A stretch of DNA of 10,662 bases from an uncultured Collinsella sp. (GTDB lineage: Bacteria; Actinomycetota; Coriobacteriia; Coriobacteriales; Coriobacteriaceae): positions 1 through 10,662 of the forward strand of contig CABQWP010000066.1 of assembly GCA_902467875.1 (NCBI GenBank). The letters run 5' to 3'. Positions within the stretch are counted from its first letter, which is position 1. The number at the start of each line of letters is the position of its first letter. Of the stretch, positions 1-6,056 are shown one piece after another. Under the pieces are notes generated by a model. It did no database searches. It saw only the letters and a list, made by a program, of their open reading frames with translations, and was not told the DNA's origin. The position numbers and the translations under genes are program-made.

Positions 1-354
1 TGGCAAATGGCGAACAAGCTCGGCACGGTCGACGGTGGGGCCCGTCAGTGCGGCGGCTGCCATGATGCCGGCGACGACGCAGGTGGAGCTGGAGCCCAGG
101 CCGCGGGCGACGGGCACGTCGGTTTGAATGTCGATGGCAACGGGGAAAGCTGTCTCGCCCCACGCGGCCAGAGCATCGACAAAGCTCACATAGACCAGGT
201 TATTCTCGTTTTGGAACTCCTCGGGGCAGCCCGTGATGGTGAGCTTGTCGGCGCGCTCGAAGGTGAAGTGCGAGTAGAGGCTGACGGCCATGCCGAGGGT
301 GTCGTAGCCGATGCCTAGGTTGGCGCTGGTTGCTGGGACGGTGATTTTGATCAT
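1..354 (-). CDS. thrB: homoserine kinase, N-terminal part (cut by window edge)
   Basis: Homoserine kinase phosphorylates L-homoserine with ATP to O-phosphohomoserine, the substrate of the threonine synthase encoded just upstream. The 118 visible codons begin MIKITVPATSANLGIGYDTL, the usual N-terminus of GHMP-family homoserine kinases. The GHMP ATP-binding loop is visible as VPVARGLGSSSTCVVAG at about residues 80-96. The reading frame is open to position 1, so the C-terminal part lies outside the window. The start is supported by AGGAGG at 361-366 with a 6-nt spacer. The gene follows thrC on the same strand, but a terminator (511-546) and a long hairpin (362-487) lie between them. It therefore either depends on readthrough or has its own promoter, and I cannot see a convincing one. 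Confidence 0.93.
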   Translation of the reverse strand, partial: MIKITVPATSANLGIGYDTLGMAVSLYSHFTFERADKLTITGCPEEFQNENNLVYVSFVDALAAWGETAFPVAIDIQTDVPVARGLGSSSTCVVAGIMAAAALTGPTVDRAELVRHLP

Positions 355-360
355 GTGGGT

Positions 361-366
361 CCTCCT
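361..366 (-). promoter_or_regulatory. thrB Shine-Dalgarno inside a hairpin arm
   Basis: The minus strand reads AGGAGG six bases before the thrB ATG, a near-ideal ribosome binding site. Five of its six bases (362-366) also belong to the outer arm of the inverted repeat 362-487. In a transcript that includes the whole repeat they would be paired in a 29-bp stem. Pairing is seen in the sequence; an effect on translation is inference. Confidence 0.7.
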
Positions 367-487
367 GGGCGGGTCTGGCCGTTTAGTTCGCTGCTCGGGC
401 AGTCCTGGCTCGCTCGGAAAGCACATTAAGTGCTTTCCGGCTCGTGCGGAACTCGCGACGAACTAAACGGCCAGACCCGCCCAGGAG
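362..487. repeat. long hairpin element, copy 1 (126 nt)
   Basis: The terminal arms 362-390 and 459-487 are perfectly complementary over 29 bp and include GGGCGGGTCTGGCCGTTTAG. Inside is a second perfect 10-bp stem, 415-424 (CGGAAAGCAC) with 430-439, around the 5-nt loop ATTAA. The segments between the stems are only weakly paired. No T-run follows either end, so it does not look like an ordinary intrinsic terminator. It resembles the element at 4778-4906 in size, nesting, arm motif and inner marker words (GTCCT on the left, TGCGGA on the right). I read the pair as one repeat family, possibly a REP- or MITE-like element or a structured RNA. No transposase is nearby. Confidence 0.8.
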
Positions 488-510
488 CTCGCCCTTTAGG
501 ACGACTTTAA

Positions 511-546
511 ATAAAAAGAAGGTGCGCCGGCTTTCGCCGGCGCCTT
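511..546 (-). terminator. intrinsic terminator of thrC
   Basis: Read on the minus strand just after the thrC stop: a hairpin with AAGG/CCTT (543-546/519-522) and CGCCGGC/GCCGGCG (536-542/525-531), separated by a 2-nt bulge (523-524). It has a GAAA tetraloop (532-535) and is followed by CTTCTTTTTAT. The GC stem, stable tetraloop and U-tract make a clear Rho-independent terminator. It separates thrC from the downstream thrB. Confidence 0.9.
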
Positions 547-556
547 ATAAGGGGTT

Positions 557-2074
557 TTAGTTGGTAGTCATCTTTTTTGCTGCAGACTCGACGTAGTTGG
601 CCATGTCGGCTACGTCGCAGACGTCTTCGAAGCGGACGGGTTTGGATTCGAGTTCGGCGAGCTGGGCCGGTGCAACCGTGTTGGTCGCCTGCTCGAGCAC
701 GCGCATGGCCTCAAAGTCGTCCTCGGGAACGTCGAGGCCCAGGGCGTCGCAGCAGGCGCGCGGGAACTTGTAGGGGCTGGCGGTCGAAAGCAGCACGCGG
801 ACCTTGGCGCCCTCGGTGGGAGCGACCTTTTCGAAGACGTGATAGCCGCAAGCGGTGTGCGGGTCGATCACGTAGCCGTTCGCGTCCCAGCAGCTCTTGA
901 TGGCAGTGCGTACCTCGTCCTCGCTGGCCCAACCGCAGCCAAAGACGCACTGAATCTTTGCCAGCAGGTCGGCGGGAACTTCGTAGCGACCAGTCCGCGC
1001 CAGCTGCTCCATAAGGCCGGCAACGAGCTCACAGTCGCCATCGGACAGGAAGTAGAGCATGCGCTCCAGGTTAGAGCTGATGAGGATGTCCATCGAAGGC
1101 GAGATGGTCGTGAAGAACGGGCGGTTGCGGTCGTAGACGCCGGTGGTCAGGAAGTCAGCCAGCACGTTGTTCTTGTCGCTCGCGACGATGAGCTTGGCGA
1201 CGGGCAGACCCATGCGCTTGGCATAGTAACCGGCCAGGATATCGCCAAAGTTGCCGGTCGGTACGCAGAACTCCACGGCGTCACCGGCCTCGATGGCGCC
1301 GGCGCGCAACAGCTGCGCATAGGCGGCAAAGTAGTAGACGACCTGCGGCACCAGACGGCCGACGTTGATGGAGTTGGCACTCGAAAGCACCGTGCCTGCG
1401 GCCTCCAGACGCTCGACAAGCTCCTTATCGGCAAAGATGCGCTTGACGGCGCTCTGGGCGTCGTCAAAGTTGCCGCGGATGCCGCAGACGGCGACGTTAT
1501 CGCCCTCCTGAGTGGACATCTGCAGATTCTGTACGCGGCTGACTTTGCCCTCGGGATAAAAGACGGTGATGCCCGTGCCCGGGGCGTCGGCAAAGCCGGC
1601 GAGTGCTGCCTTGCCCGTGTCGCCTGACGTGGCGGTGACGATCATGATGCGCTCGGCGACGCCGTCCTTGGCGGAAGTGCGGGCCATCAGACGGGGGAGC
1701 ATCTGCAGGGCGACGTCCTTGAAGGCGCTTGTGGGGCCGCCAAAGAGCTCCATCACATAGGTCTGAGGGGCGTCAGCGCCCGGCGCAGCGTCGAGTTTGA
1801 CGAGCGGCGTAACCTCTTCACTCGCGAACGTGCCGCGGTATGCCTCGTCGACACACGCCGAAATTTCTTCGGCCGTGTAATCATTCAGTAACATTCCCAA
1901 CACATCTTGAGCGATTTCAAAGTACGATTTATCTGCAAGCGAGCTGATATCGACCTGCTGGGTGCCAAGCTCGTCCGAGACAAACAAACCCCCGTCGGGA
2001 GCGATGCCGGTGCGGATTGCCACCTTACTTGAGCACGATAAAGTGCGTCCTCGTGTACTATGATAAGTTCCCAT
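557..2074 (-). CDS. thrC: threonine synthase
   Basis: PLP-dependent enzyme that converts O-phosphohomoserine to L-threonine and phosphate, the last step of threonine synthesis. The protein is 505 residues and begins MGTYHSTRG; YxSTRG near the N-terminus is typical of bacterial threonine synthases. The PLP lysine is in GGPTSAFKD (Lys119). A phosphate-binding-type loop SGDTGKAAL follows at about 150-158, and the family motif NSINVGRLVPQ..YYF lies about 80 residues further on. Length fits the long bacterial ThrC class. The frame stays open 15 codons upstream to 2119, but I place the start at 2074 because AAGGAG (2084-2089) lies 9 nt upstream and the family N-terminus begins here. It is divergent from lysC and upstream of thrB. 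Confidence 0.96.
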   Translation of the reverse strand: MGTYHSTRGRTLSCSSKVAIRTGIAPDGGLFVSDELGTQQVDISSLADKSYFEIAQDVLGMLLNDYTAEEISACVDEAYRGTFASEEVTPLVKLDAAPGADAPQTYVMELFGGPTSAFKDVALQMLPRLMARTSAKDGVAERIMIVTATSGDTGKAALAGFADAPGTGITVFYPEGKVSRVQNLQMSTQEGDNVAVCGIRGNFDDAQSAVKRIFADKELVERLEAAGTVLSSANSINVGRLVPQVVYYFAAYAQLLRAGAIEAGDAVEFCVPTGNFGDILAGYYAKRMGLPVAKLIVASDKNNVLADFLTTGVYDRNRPFFTTISPSMDILISSNLERMLYFLSDGDCELVAGLMEQLARTGRYEVPADLLAKIQCVFGCGWASEDEVRTAIKSCWDANGYVIDPHTACGYHVFEKVAPTEGAKVRVLLSTASPYKFPRACCDALGLDVPEDDFEAMRVLEQATNTVAPAQLAELESKPVRFEDVCDVADMANYVESAAKKMTTN

Positions 2075-2177
2075 ATAACACTGCTCCTTGGATGCCTTGG
2101 TCCCAATCGGTGAAACCATGGTATCAGAGCGCGTAAAACAGGTTTGCAGAGGCTTTTAGAAAGGTAACCTCAAGCCC
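2075..2177. promoter_or_regulatory. divergent thrC / lysC intergenic region
   Basis: These 103 bases separate two divergent biosynthetic starts and must hold promoters for both unless transcription enters from elsewhere. I see the thrC ribosome site CTCCTT (minus-strand AAGGAG, 2084-2089), a weak lysC site GAAAGGT (2159-2165, 12 nt before the ATG), and an 8-bp palindrome ACCATGGT (2115-2122). No convincing -10/-35 pair is visible. The space is too short for a full lysine riboswitch, and no leader peptide rich in Thr, Ile or Lys is apparent. Confidence 0.45.
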
Positions 2178-3566
2178 ATGATTAAGATTGCCAAGTTTGG
2201 CGGCTCGTCGGTCGCCGACGCCGAACACTTTAAGAAGATCAAGGCCATCGTCGATGCCGACCCTGCCCGCCGTTTTGTGGTGGTTTCCGCCTGCGGCCGC
2301 CGCTTTAAGGGCGACACCAAGGTGACCGACCTGCTCTACCTGGTTAACGCGCACGTTAAGTATCACGTGTCGTGCGAGGAACTGCTCGAGGACATTGGCC
2401 AGCGCTATTTTGATATCGCTGACGAGCTGGAGCTCACCTATCCCATCCGCGAGGAGTTCGCGGCCTTTGCCGAGCGCGCCCGCTCGGGCGGCTACTCCAC
2501 CGAGGAGCTTGTAAGCCGCGGCGAGTACTTCACTGCTCGCCTGATGGCCGAGTACCTGGGCCTGCCGTTCCTGGACGCCGCGACGGTTGTGGCGTTCCAT
2601 CACGACGGTACGCTCAGCATGAACCGCACCTCCGAGCTGGTGCAGGAGTACGGCCAGCAGGGCGGCTTTGTTATGCCCGGTTTCTACGGCGCGACGCGCG
2701 AGGGCCAGATCAAGCTGCTCGATCGTGGCGGCGGCGATATCTCGGGCTCGATCCTGGCCAAGTGCCTGGGCGCCGACCTGTACGAGAACTGGACCGACGT
2801 CTCGGGTTTCTATTCTGCCGATCCTCGCATTGTGCCCGAGGCTCAGCCCATTGCGCGCGTTACCTACGAGGAGCTGCGCGAGCTTTCGTACATGGGCGCA
2901 AGCGTCCTGCACGAGGAGGCCGTGTTCCCTGTGCGTGAGGCGGGTATTCCGCTGGTCATCAAGAACACCAATGCGCCGCAGGACCCCGGCACCATCATTA
3001 GCGAGACGGCTGACGAGGGTGAGGCGGAGCCCATCATTACCGGCGTGACCGGCAAGCGCGGTTTTGTCGCCATCAACGTTGCCCGCGACCGCACCAAGCC
3101 GCGCGTCGGCTTTATGCGCCGCGCGCTTTCGGTCTTCGAGCGCTATGACGTTTCCGTTGAGCACATGCCCACCGGTGTCGACCGCTTTGGCGCCGTGGTG
3201 CAGGAGAAGGATGTACACGATTCGCTGTACTCGCTTGTGGGCGACATCCAGCAGGAGGTCGAGCCGCTCGAGATCGAGGTTGTCGAGGGCTTGGCGCTCA
3301 TCGCGACCGTCGGCCGTAACCTGCGAGGCCGGGCGGGTATCTCGGGCCATCTGTTTGGCATGCTTGGCCAGGCTGGCGTGAGCGTGCGTATGATTTCGCA
3401 GAGCTGCGACGAGATCAACATCATTATCGGTGTCGAGGAGAAAGACTTCGACCTGGCGATTCGGACCATTTACCGTGCCTTCTCCGACGAGAACGGCATT
3501 GTGAAGGTCTCTGACCTGGAGGCCCCCGTGCCGGCCAATCCCACCTTGGCCGCGCTCAAAAAGTAG
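2178..3566 (+). CDS. lysC: aspartate kinase
   Basis: Phosphorylates L-aspartate with ATP to 4-aspartyl phosphate, the committed step to lysine, threonine and methionine. The protein is 462 residues and monofunctional. It begins with the amino-acid-kinase motif KFGGSS (residues 6-11). A catalytic-core segment TREGQIKLLDRGGGDISGS lies near 173-191. Two C-terminal ACT-type regulatory regions start near residues 294 (GFVAINVARDRT) and 371 (GLALIATVGRNLRG); such domains usually bind lysine or threonine for feedback inhibition. Most aspartate kinases have RGGSD where this one has RGGGD, so Gly186 replaces the usual Ser. There is no fused homoserine dehydrogenase. asd follows 173 bp downstream beyond a terminator. 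Confidence 0.96.
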   Translation: MIKIAKFGGSSVADAEHFKKIKAIVDADPARRFVVVSACGRRFKGDTKVTDLLYLVNAHVKYHVSCEELLEDIGQRYFDIADELELTYPIREEFAAFAERARSGGYSTEELVSRGEYFTARLMAEYLGLPFLDAATVVAFHHDGTLSMNRTSELVQEYGQQGGFVMPGFYGATREGQIKLLDRGGGDISGSILAKCLGADLYENWTDVSGFYSADPRIVPEAQPIARVTYEELRELSYMGASVLHEEAVFPVREAGIPLVIKNTNAPQDPGTIISETADEGEAEPIITGVTGKRGFVAINVARDRTKPRVGFMRRALSVFERYDVSVEHMPTGVDRFGAVVQEKDVHDSLYSLVGDIQQEVEPLEIEVVEGLALIATVGRNLRGRAGISGHLFGMLGQAGVSVRMISQSCDEINIIIGVEEKDFDLAIRTIYRAFSDENGIVKVSDLEAPVPANPTLAALKK

Positions 3567-3576
3567 CGACTGCTCG

Positions 3577-3608
3577 GTAGATTTTTGGGTCATGTCTCAA
3601 AAATCTAC
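3577..3608. repeat. 32-nt near-perfect AT-rich palindrome
   Basis: Ten bases after the lysC stop, GTAGATTTTTG (3577-3587) and CAAAAATCTAC (3598-3608) are perfectly complementary. The centre (GGTCATGTCT) extends pairing with one G.T wobble and one T-T mismatch. The AT-rich arm contrasts sharply with the GC-rich surroundings. It could act as a first-stage or bidirectional terminator, since each arm carries a run of five T or A, or it could be a dispersed intergenic repeat. Confidence 0.65.
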
Positions 3609-3638
3609 GGCGGGGCGTTTCGTTTCGGTTTCGTTTCG

Positions 3639-3670
3639 ACGGGGCGGGTTTCGTGCCCGCCCCGTTCTTG
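3639..3670 (+). terminator. GC hairpin, likely lysC terminator
   Basis: A perfect 10-bp stem ACGGGGCGGG (3639-3648) / CCCGCCCCGT (3656-3665) with a 7-nt loop is followed by the modest T-rich stretch TCTTGTATA. The U-tract is short, so termination may be partial. That would allow some lysC transcription to continue into asd. Confidence 0.65.
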
Positions 3671-3739
3671 TATACACTGGCAACAATAATCGGCCTGCTC
3701 GGCGTGCGGGCAAAAGCCAAAACCTTTAAAGGGGGAAGC

Positions 3740-4765
3740 ATGAAACAGTACACGGTTGCTATTTTGGGCGCGACGGGAGCCGTGGGCACCCAGATGCTCG
3801 AGTGCCTCAACGAGCAGGAGTTCCCGGTTGGCAAGCTCAAGCTACTGGCAAGTGCACGCTCCGCGGGTAAAACCGTCGAGTTCCGCGGCGAGCAGATCGT
3901 GATCGAAGAGGCTTGCCCCGAGGCCTTTGAGGGCTGCGACATCGTACTTGGAGCCGCCGGCGACGACATCGCGAAGGAGCTACTGCCCGAGGCCGTCAAG
4001 CGCGGCGCCGTCGTGGTCGACAACAGCCATGCCTTCCGCATGGATCCCGAGGTGCCGCTGGTTGTGCCCGAGATCAATGCCGACGACATCAAGTGGCATC
4101 ACGGCCTTATCGCCAATCCCAACTGCGCGACCATCATCGGCCTGGTTCCCACGTGGCCGCTGCATCGGCTCGCCGGCGTGAAGCGCATGATCGTCTCGAC
4201 GTATCAGGCGGCTTCGGGTGCCGGCGCTCCCGGCATGGCCGAGCTCGAGGCTCAGCTGGCCGCCCTGGGCCGTGGCGAGGAGATTCCCGAGCCGCGCGCA
4301 TTTGCCGCCCAGCTCGCGAGCAACCTGATTCCGCAAATTGGCGGCGTCAAGGAAGAGGGCTTTACCTCCGAGGAGATGAAGCTGCAAAACGAGGGCCGTA
4401 AGATCATGCACCTGCCCGAGCTGCGCGTGAACTGCACCTGCGTGCGCGTGCCCGTGCTGCGCTCGCACTCCGAGAGCATTACGCTCGAGTTCGAGCGCGA
4501 CATTACGGTTGACGAGGCCCGTGCTGCGTTGGCTGCCGCTCCGGGCGTGAAGCTGGTTGACGACATGAGCGCCGAGGATGCGCACGATCGCTTCCCCATG
4601 CCGATGGATACGTCCGACCAGGACCTGATCTGGGTCGGTCGCGTGCGCCGCGACATCTCGAACCCCGAGGCTGCGCGCGGCATCACCTTCTGGTGCTGCG
4701 GCGATCAAATCCGTAAGGGCGCGGCAACCAACGCCGTCCAGATCGCTAAGCTGCTCTGCGAGTAG
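3740..4765 (+). CDS. asd: aspartate-semialdehyde dehydrogenase
   Basis: NADPH-dependent reductive dephosphorylation of 4-aspartyl phosphate to aspartate semialdehyde, using the product of LysC. The protein is 341 residues, typical for the family. The N-terminal Rossmann nucleotide loop is GATGAVG (residues 10-16). The catalytic cysteine is Cys129 in ANPNCATIIG. A STYQAASGAG segment follows, and the C-terminus has the conserved RKGAATNAVQIAKLL pattern. The frame is open 29 codons further upstream, but that stretch includes the lysC terminator region and looks non-coding. The chosen ATG is preceded by AAAGGGGGA (3728-3736). It sits 173 bp after lysC on the same strand and may be partly co-transcribed with it. 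Confidence 0.96.
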   Translation: MKQYTVAILGATGAVGTQMLECLNEQEFPVGKLKLLASARSAGKTVEFRGEQIVIEEACPEAFEGCDIVLGAAGDDIAKELLPEAVKRGAVVVDNSHAFRMDPEVPLVVPEINADDIKWHHGLIANPNCATIIGLVPTWPLHRLAGVKRMIVSTYQAASGAGAPGMAELEAQLAALGRGEEIPEPRAFAAQLASNLIPQIGGVKEEGFTSEEMKLQNEGRKIMHLPELRVNCTCVRVPVLRSHSESITLEFERDITVDEARAALAAAPGVKLVDDMSAEDAHDRFPMPMDTSDQDLIWVGRVRRDISNPEAARGITFWCCGDQIRKGAATNAVQIAKLLCE

Positions 4766-4777
4766 TGTGACCTGTCC

Positions 4778-4906
4778 GGCGGGGTCCGGGCTTAGTTTTC
4801 AGAACGTCCTCGACCATGTGTGGCGCCTTGTCCTGCTCCTTCGGAGCCGCGGACAAGGCGCCACACTGGTCTGCGGAGTGTTCTGAAAACTAAGCCCGGC
4901 CCCGCC
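4778..4906. repeat. long hairpin element, copy 2 (129 nt)
   Basis: The outer arms 4778-4805 and 4880-4906 pair over 27 bp with a single extra base (T4785), and contain TTAGTTTTCAGAAC. Moving inward, GACCA (4812-4816) pairs with TGGTC (4867-4871). A perfect 16-bp stem GTGTGGCGCCTTGTCC (4818-4833 with 4851-4866) follows. The tip is a GCTCC-TTC-GGAGC mini-hairpin (4835-4847). The element starts 12 bases after the asd stop and has no T-run at either end. The pentamer GTGAC occurs on both sides (4767-4771 and 4911-4915); it could be a target duplication but may be chance. It shares arm motif and architecture with 362-487. Confidence 0.82.
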
Positions 4907-5004
4907 TGCGGTGACGCTGCTGCGAGCGGCCTGCGATGGGGCCGTTGTTGGTTGGGGCCGCTGGGCTGATGTGGGGGCGCGTGGCCATTGCGGGCCTTGG
5001 TCCC

Positions 5005-5108
5005 GGCGGCGGCCTCGGCGCTTCGCGCCTGCCGCCTTGGGGGACTGTGGGGCGCGGCCGGCAGCTGCGGCGCTTCGCGCCTGCTGCCCGAGGTGACTTT
5101 GGGGTCGA
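5005..5108. repeat. two diverged 52-nt tandem units, each with a hairpin
   Basis: CGGCGCTTCGCGCCTGC occurs at 5016-5032 and again at 5068-5084, 52 nt apart. Similarity extends on to a shared GACT.TGGGG tail. Each copy folds the same way: a 6-bp stem, a 3-nt/1-nt internal loop, then GGCGC-TTC-GCGCC. The outer stem is GGCGGC/GCCGCC (5008-5013/5031-5036) in copy 1 and GGCAGC/GCTGCC (5060-5065/5083-5088) in copy 2, a compensatory G-C to A-T change. The rest of this stretch (4907-5004) is GC-rich and shows no gene that I can support. Confidence 0.6.
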
Positions 5109-5133
5109 TTGGGGTTGTCTGCACAATTCGCGG

Positions 5134-5160
5134 TATTATGGTGCGGAGTTTTGAAAGGAG
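5134..5160 (+). promoter_or_regulatory. putative ogt -10 box and ribosome binding site
   Basis: TATTAT (5134-5139) is a good -10 candidate. The best -35 in range is a poor TTGGGG with a 19-nt gap, so the promoter is tentative. GAAAGGAG (5153-5160) is a strong Shine-Dalgarno 6 nt before the GTG at 5167, and it decides that start. Confidence 0.55.
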
Positions 5161-5166
5161 CCGCTG

Positions 5167-5745
5167 GTGGTCACGACGACGTTTGCTTCGCCTTTGGGCG
5201 AAATCCTGCTTGCCGCTGATGGCCGCGGTCTGACGGGACTTTGGTTTGAGGGGCAGGAGCATTTTGGCTCCACGCTTCTACGGGAAGACTCCGAACATGT
5301 TGAAGGCGCCGACGCGGTTTCCGGTATTGGCGGCATGTCGTCGGCGAATCCGGCAAATGGTGCGGCCTCTTCGGTGCTTGAGTGTTCCTGGGCTTGGCTG
5401 AATGCTTATTTTGCAGGGCAGGAGCCTCGGTTTACGCCGCCGTTGCATATGATCGGTACGGCGTTTCAGCGTGAAGTTTGGTACGAGCTGCTTTCTATTC
5501 CGCGTGGTGAGGTCGCTACGTATGGCGAGATCGCCCAGCGTGTCGCCGCCCGCCATCGGGTGCCGGGAAACGAGGCTCCCGTTGTGTCTCCTCGTGCGGT
5601 GGGGGCTGCGGTCGCGCGTAATCCAGTTTCGATTATCGTGCCGTGCCATCGCGTGGTGGCGGCCGACGGATCGCTCAACGGATATGCCGGCGGGCTTGAC
5701 CGCAAGGAGTGGCTGCTTCGGCTTGAGGGCGCGTACGAGGAGTGA
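5167..5745 (+). CDS. ogt: methylated-DNA--protein-cysteine S-methyltransferase
   Basis: Suicide DNA-repair protein that transfers alkyl groups from O6-alkylguanine (and O4-alkylthymine) in DNA to its own cysteine. The 192-residue protein has the diagnostic IIVPCHRVV motif with acceptor Cys160, then NGYAGGLDRKEWLLRLEGA. The DNA-binding helix region begins TAFQREVWYELLSIPRGEVATYGEIA (98-123). The poorly conserved N-terminal domain carries a low-complexity, Gly/Ala/Ser-rich stretch (about 45-70). A further insert, RVPGNEAPVVSPR (131-143), sits before the AVGAAVARNP helix. The start is GTG with a strong ribosome site. There is no Ada-type regulatory domain. It converges on the GyrI-like gene. The general Ogt/MGT assignment is firm; the exact subclass is not. 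Confidence 0.93.
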   Translation: MVTTTFASPLGEILLAADGRGLTGLWFEGQEHFGSTLLREDSEHVEGADAVSGIGGMSSANPANGAASSVLECSWAWLNAYFAGQEPRFTPPLHMIGTAFQREVWYELLSIPRGEVATYGEIAQRVAARHRVPGNEAPVVSPRAVGAAVARNPVSIIVPCHRVVAADGSLNGYAGGLDRKEWLLRLEGAYEE

Positions 5746-6056
5746 CGCTCGAGTACTTTGCCTGTAGTAGCCGACTTCGACCAAAGCTCGCTCGAGTTCG
5801 CTTTGATCAGAGCACTTAAGACCCTTGTTTCCTGTCAATAGTGCTATCTGTTTGTTGATGGATATCCACGACTTCTGGTATTTCATTTAAGCCTCTTGAT
5901 ATAAAAAGAGCTGGAGTTGCGCATCGTTGAGAGGCTTTCCAGCTTTAGAGACATAAAATTATAAGATACGATGACCTGCGTCAAGGAAGCTGCCAGATGA
6001 CCTTGGAGCGGCTGATTGCCTGGCCTAAAACCTGATGCGCGGAACGGCGCCCAACG
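5746..6056. other. convergent ogt / GyrI-like intergenic region
   Basis: No gene is visible in these 311 bases. An imperfect hairpin GACCAAAGC/GCTTTGATC (5779-5787/5800-5808) follows ogt without a clear T-run and may be its weak terminator. The 9-mer CGCTCGAGT is repeated at 5746-5754 and 5789-5797. The terminator of the opposing gene lies at 5900-5944. Base composition is more AT-rich than in the flanking genes. Confidence 0.5.
5900..5944 (-). terminator. probable terminator of the GyrI-like gene
   Basis: On the minus strand AGCTGGA (5944-5938) pairs with TCCAGCT (5915-5909) across a 22-nt loop, followed immediately by CTTTTTATAT. The 7-bp stem with a T-run fits an intrinsic terminator, although the loop is long. 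It lies 113 bp after the stop codon of the minus-strand gene. Confidence 0.6.

Noticed and set aside
2075..2119. 15-codon N-terminal extension of ThrC
   Set aside because: The YHSTRG family start and the AAGGAG site support 2074; the extension contains that ribosome site.
2075..2177. Lysine riboswitch or threonine attenuator between thrC and lysC
   Set aside because: Only 103 bases are available, with no terminator/antiterminator pair and no leader peptide rich in the regulating amino acids.
2124..3593. Minus-strand open frame of 489 codons covering the whole of lysC
   Set aside because: It is antisense to a clearly conserved gene. Its translation is rich in His, Arg, Ala, Gly, Val and Leu as expected for a shadow frame in GC-rich DNA, with no recognisable domain and no ribosome site.
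3653..3739. 29-codon N-terminal extension of Asd
   Set aside because: It overlaps the lysC terminator hairpin. The family N-terminus and a good ribosome site both mark the ATG at 3740.
3980..4708. Minus-strand open frame of 242 codons inside asd
   Set aside because: Shadow frame; the asd frame carries all the catalytic motifs.
4778..4906. Ordinary intrinsic terminator of asd
   Set aside because: The hairpin is far longer than usual, has nested stems, and has no T-run after either arm. It may still stop polymerase, but its form needs another explanation.
5016..5084. CRISPR-like repeat pair
   Set aside because: Only two diverged copies, in a GC-rich hairpin context, with no spacers or cas genes.
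5278..5886. Minus-strand open frame of 202 codons across ogt and the following gap
   Set aside because: Mostly antisense to ogt, with no recognisable domain; the part beyond ogt has no coding signature.
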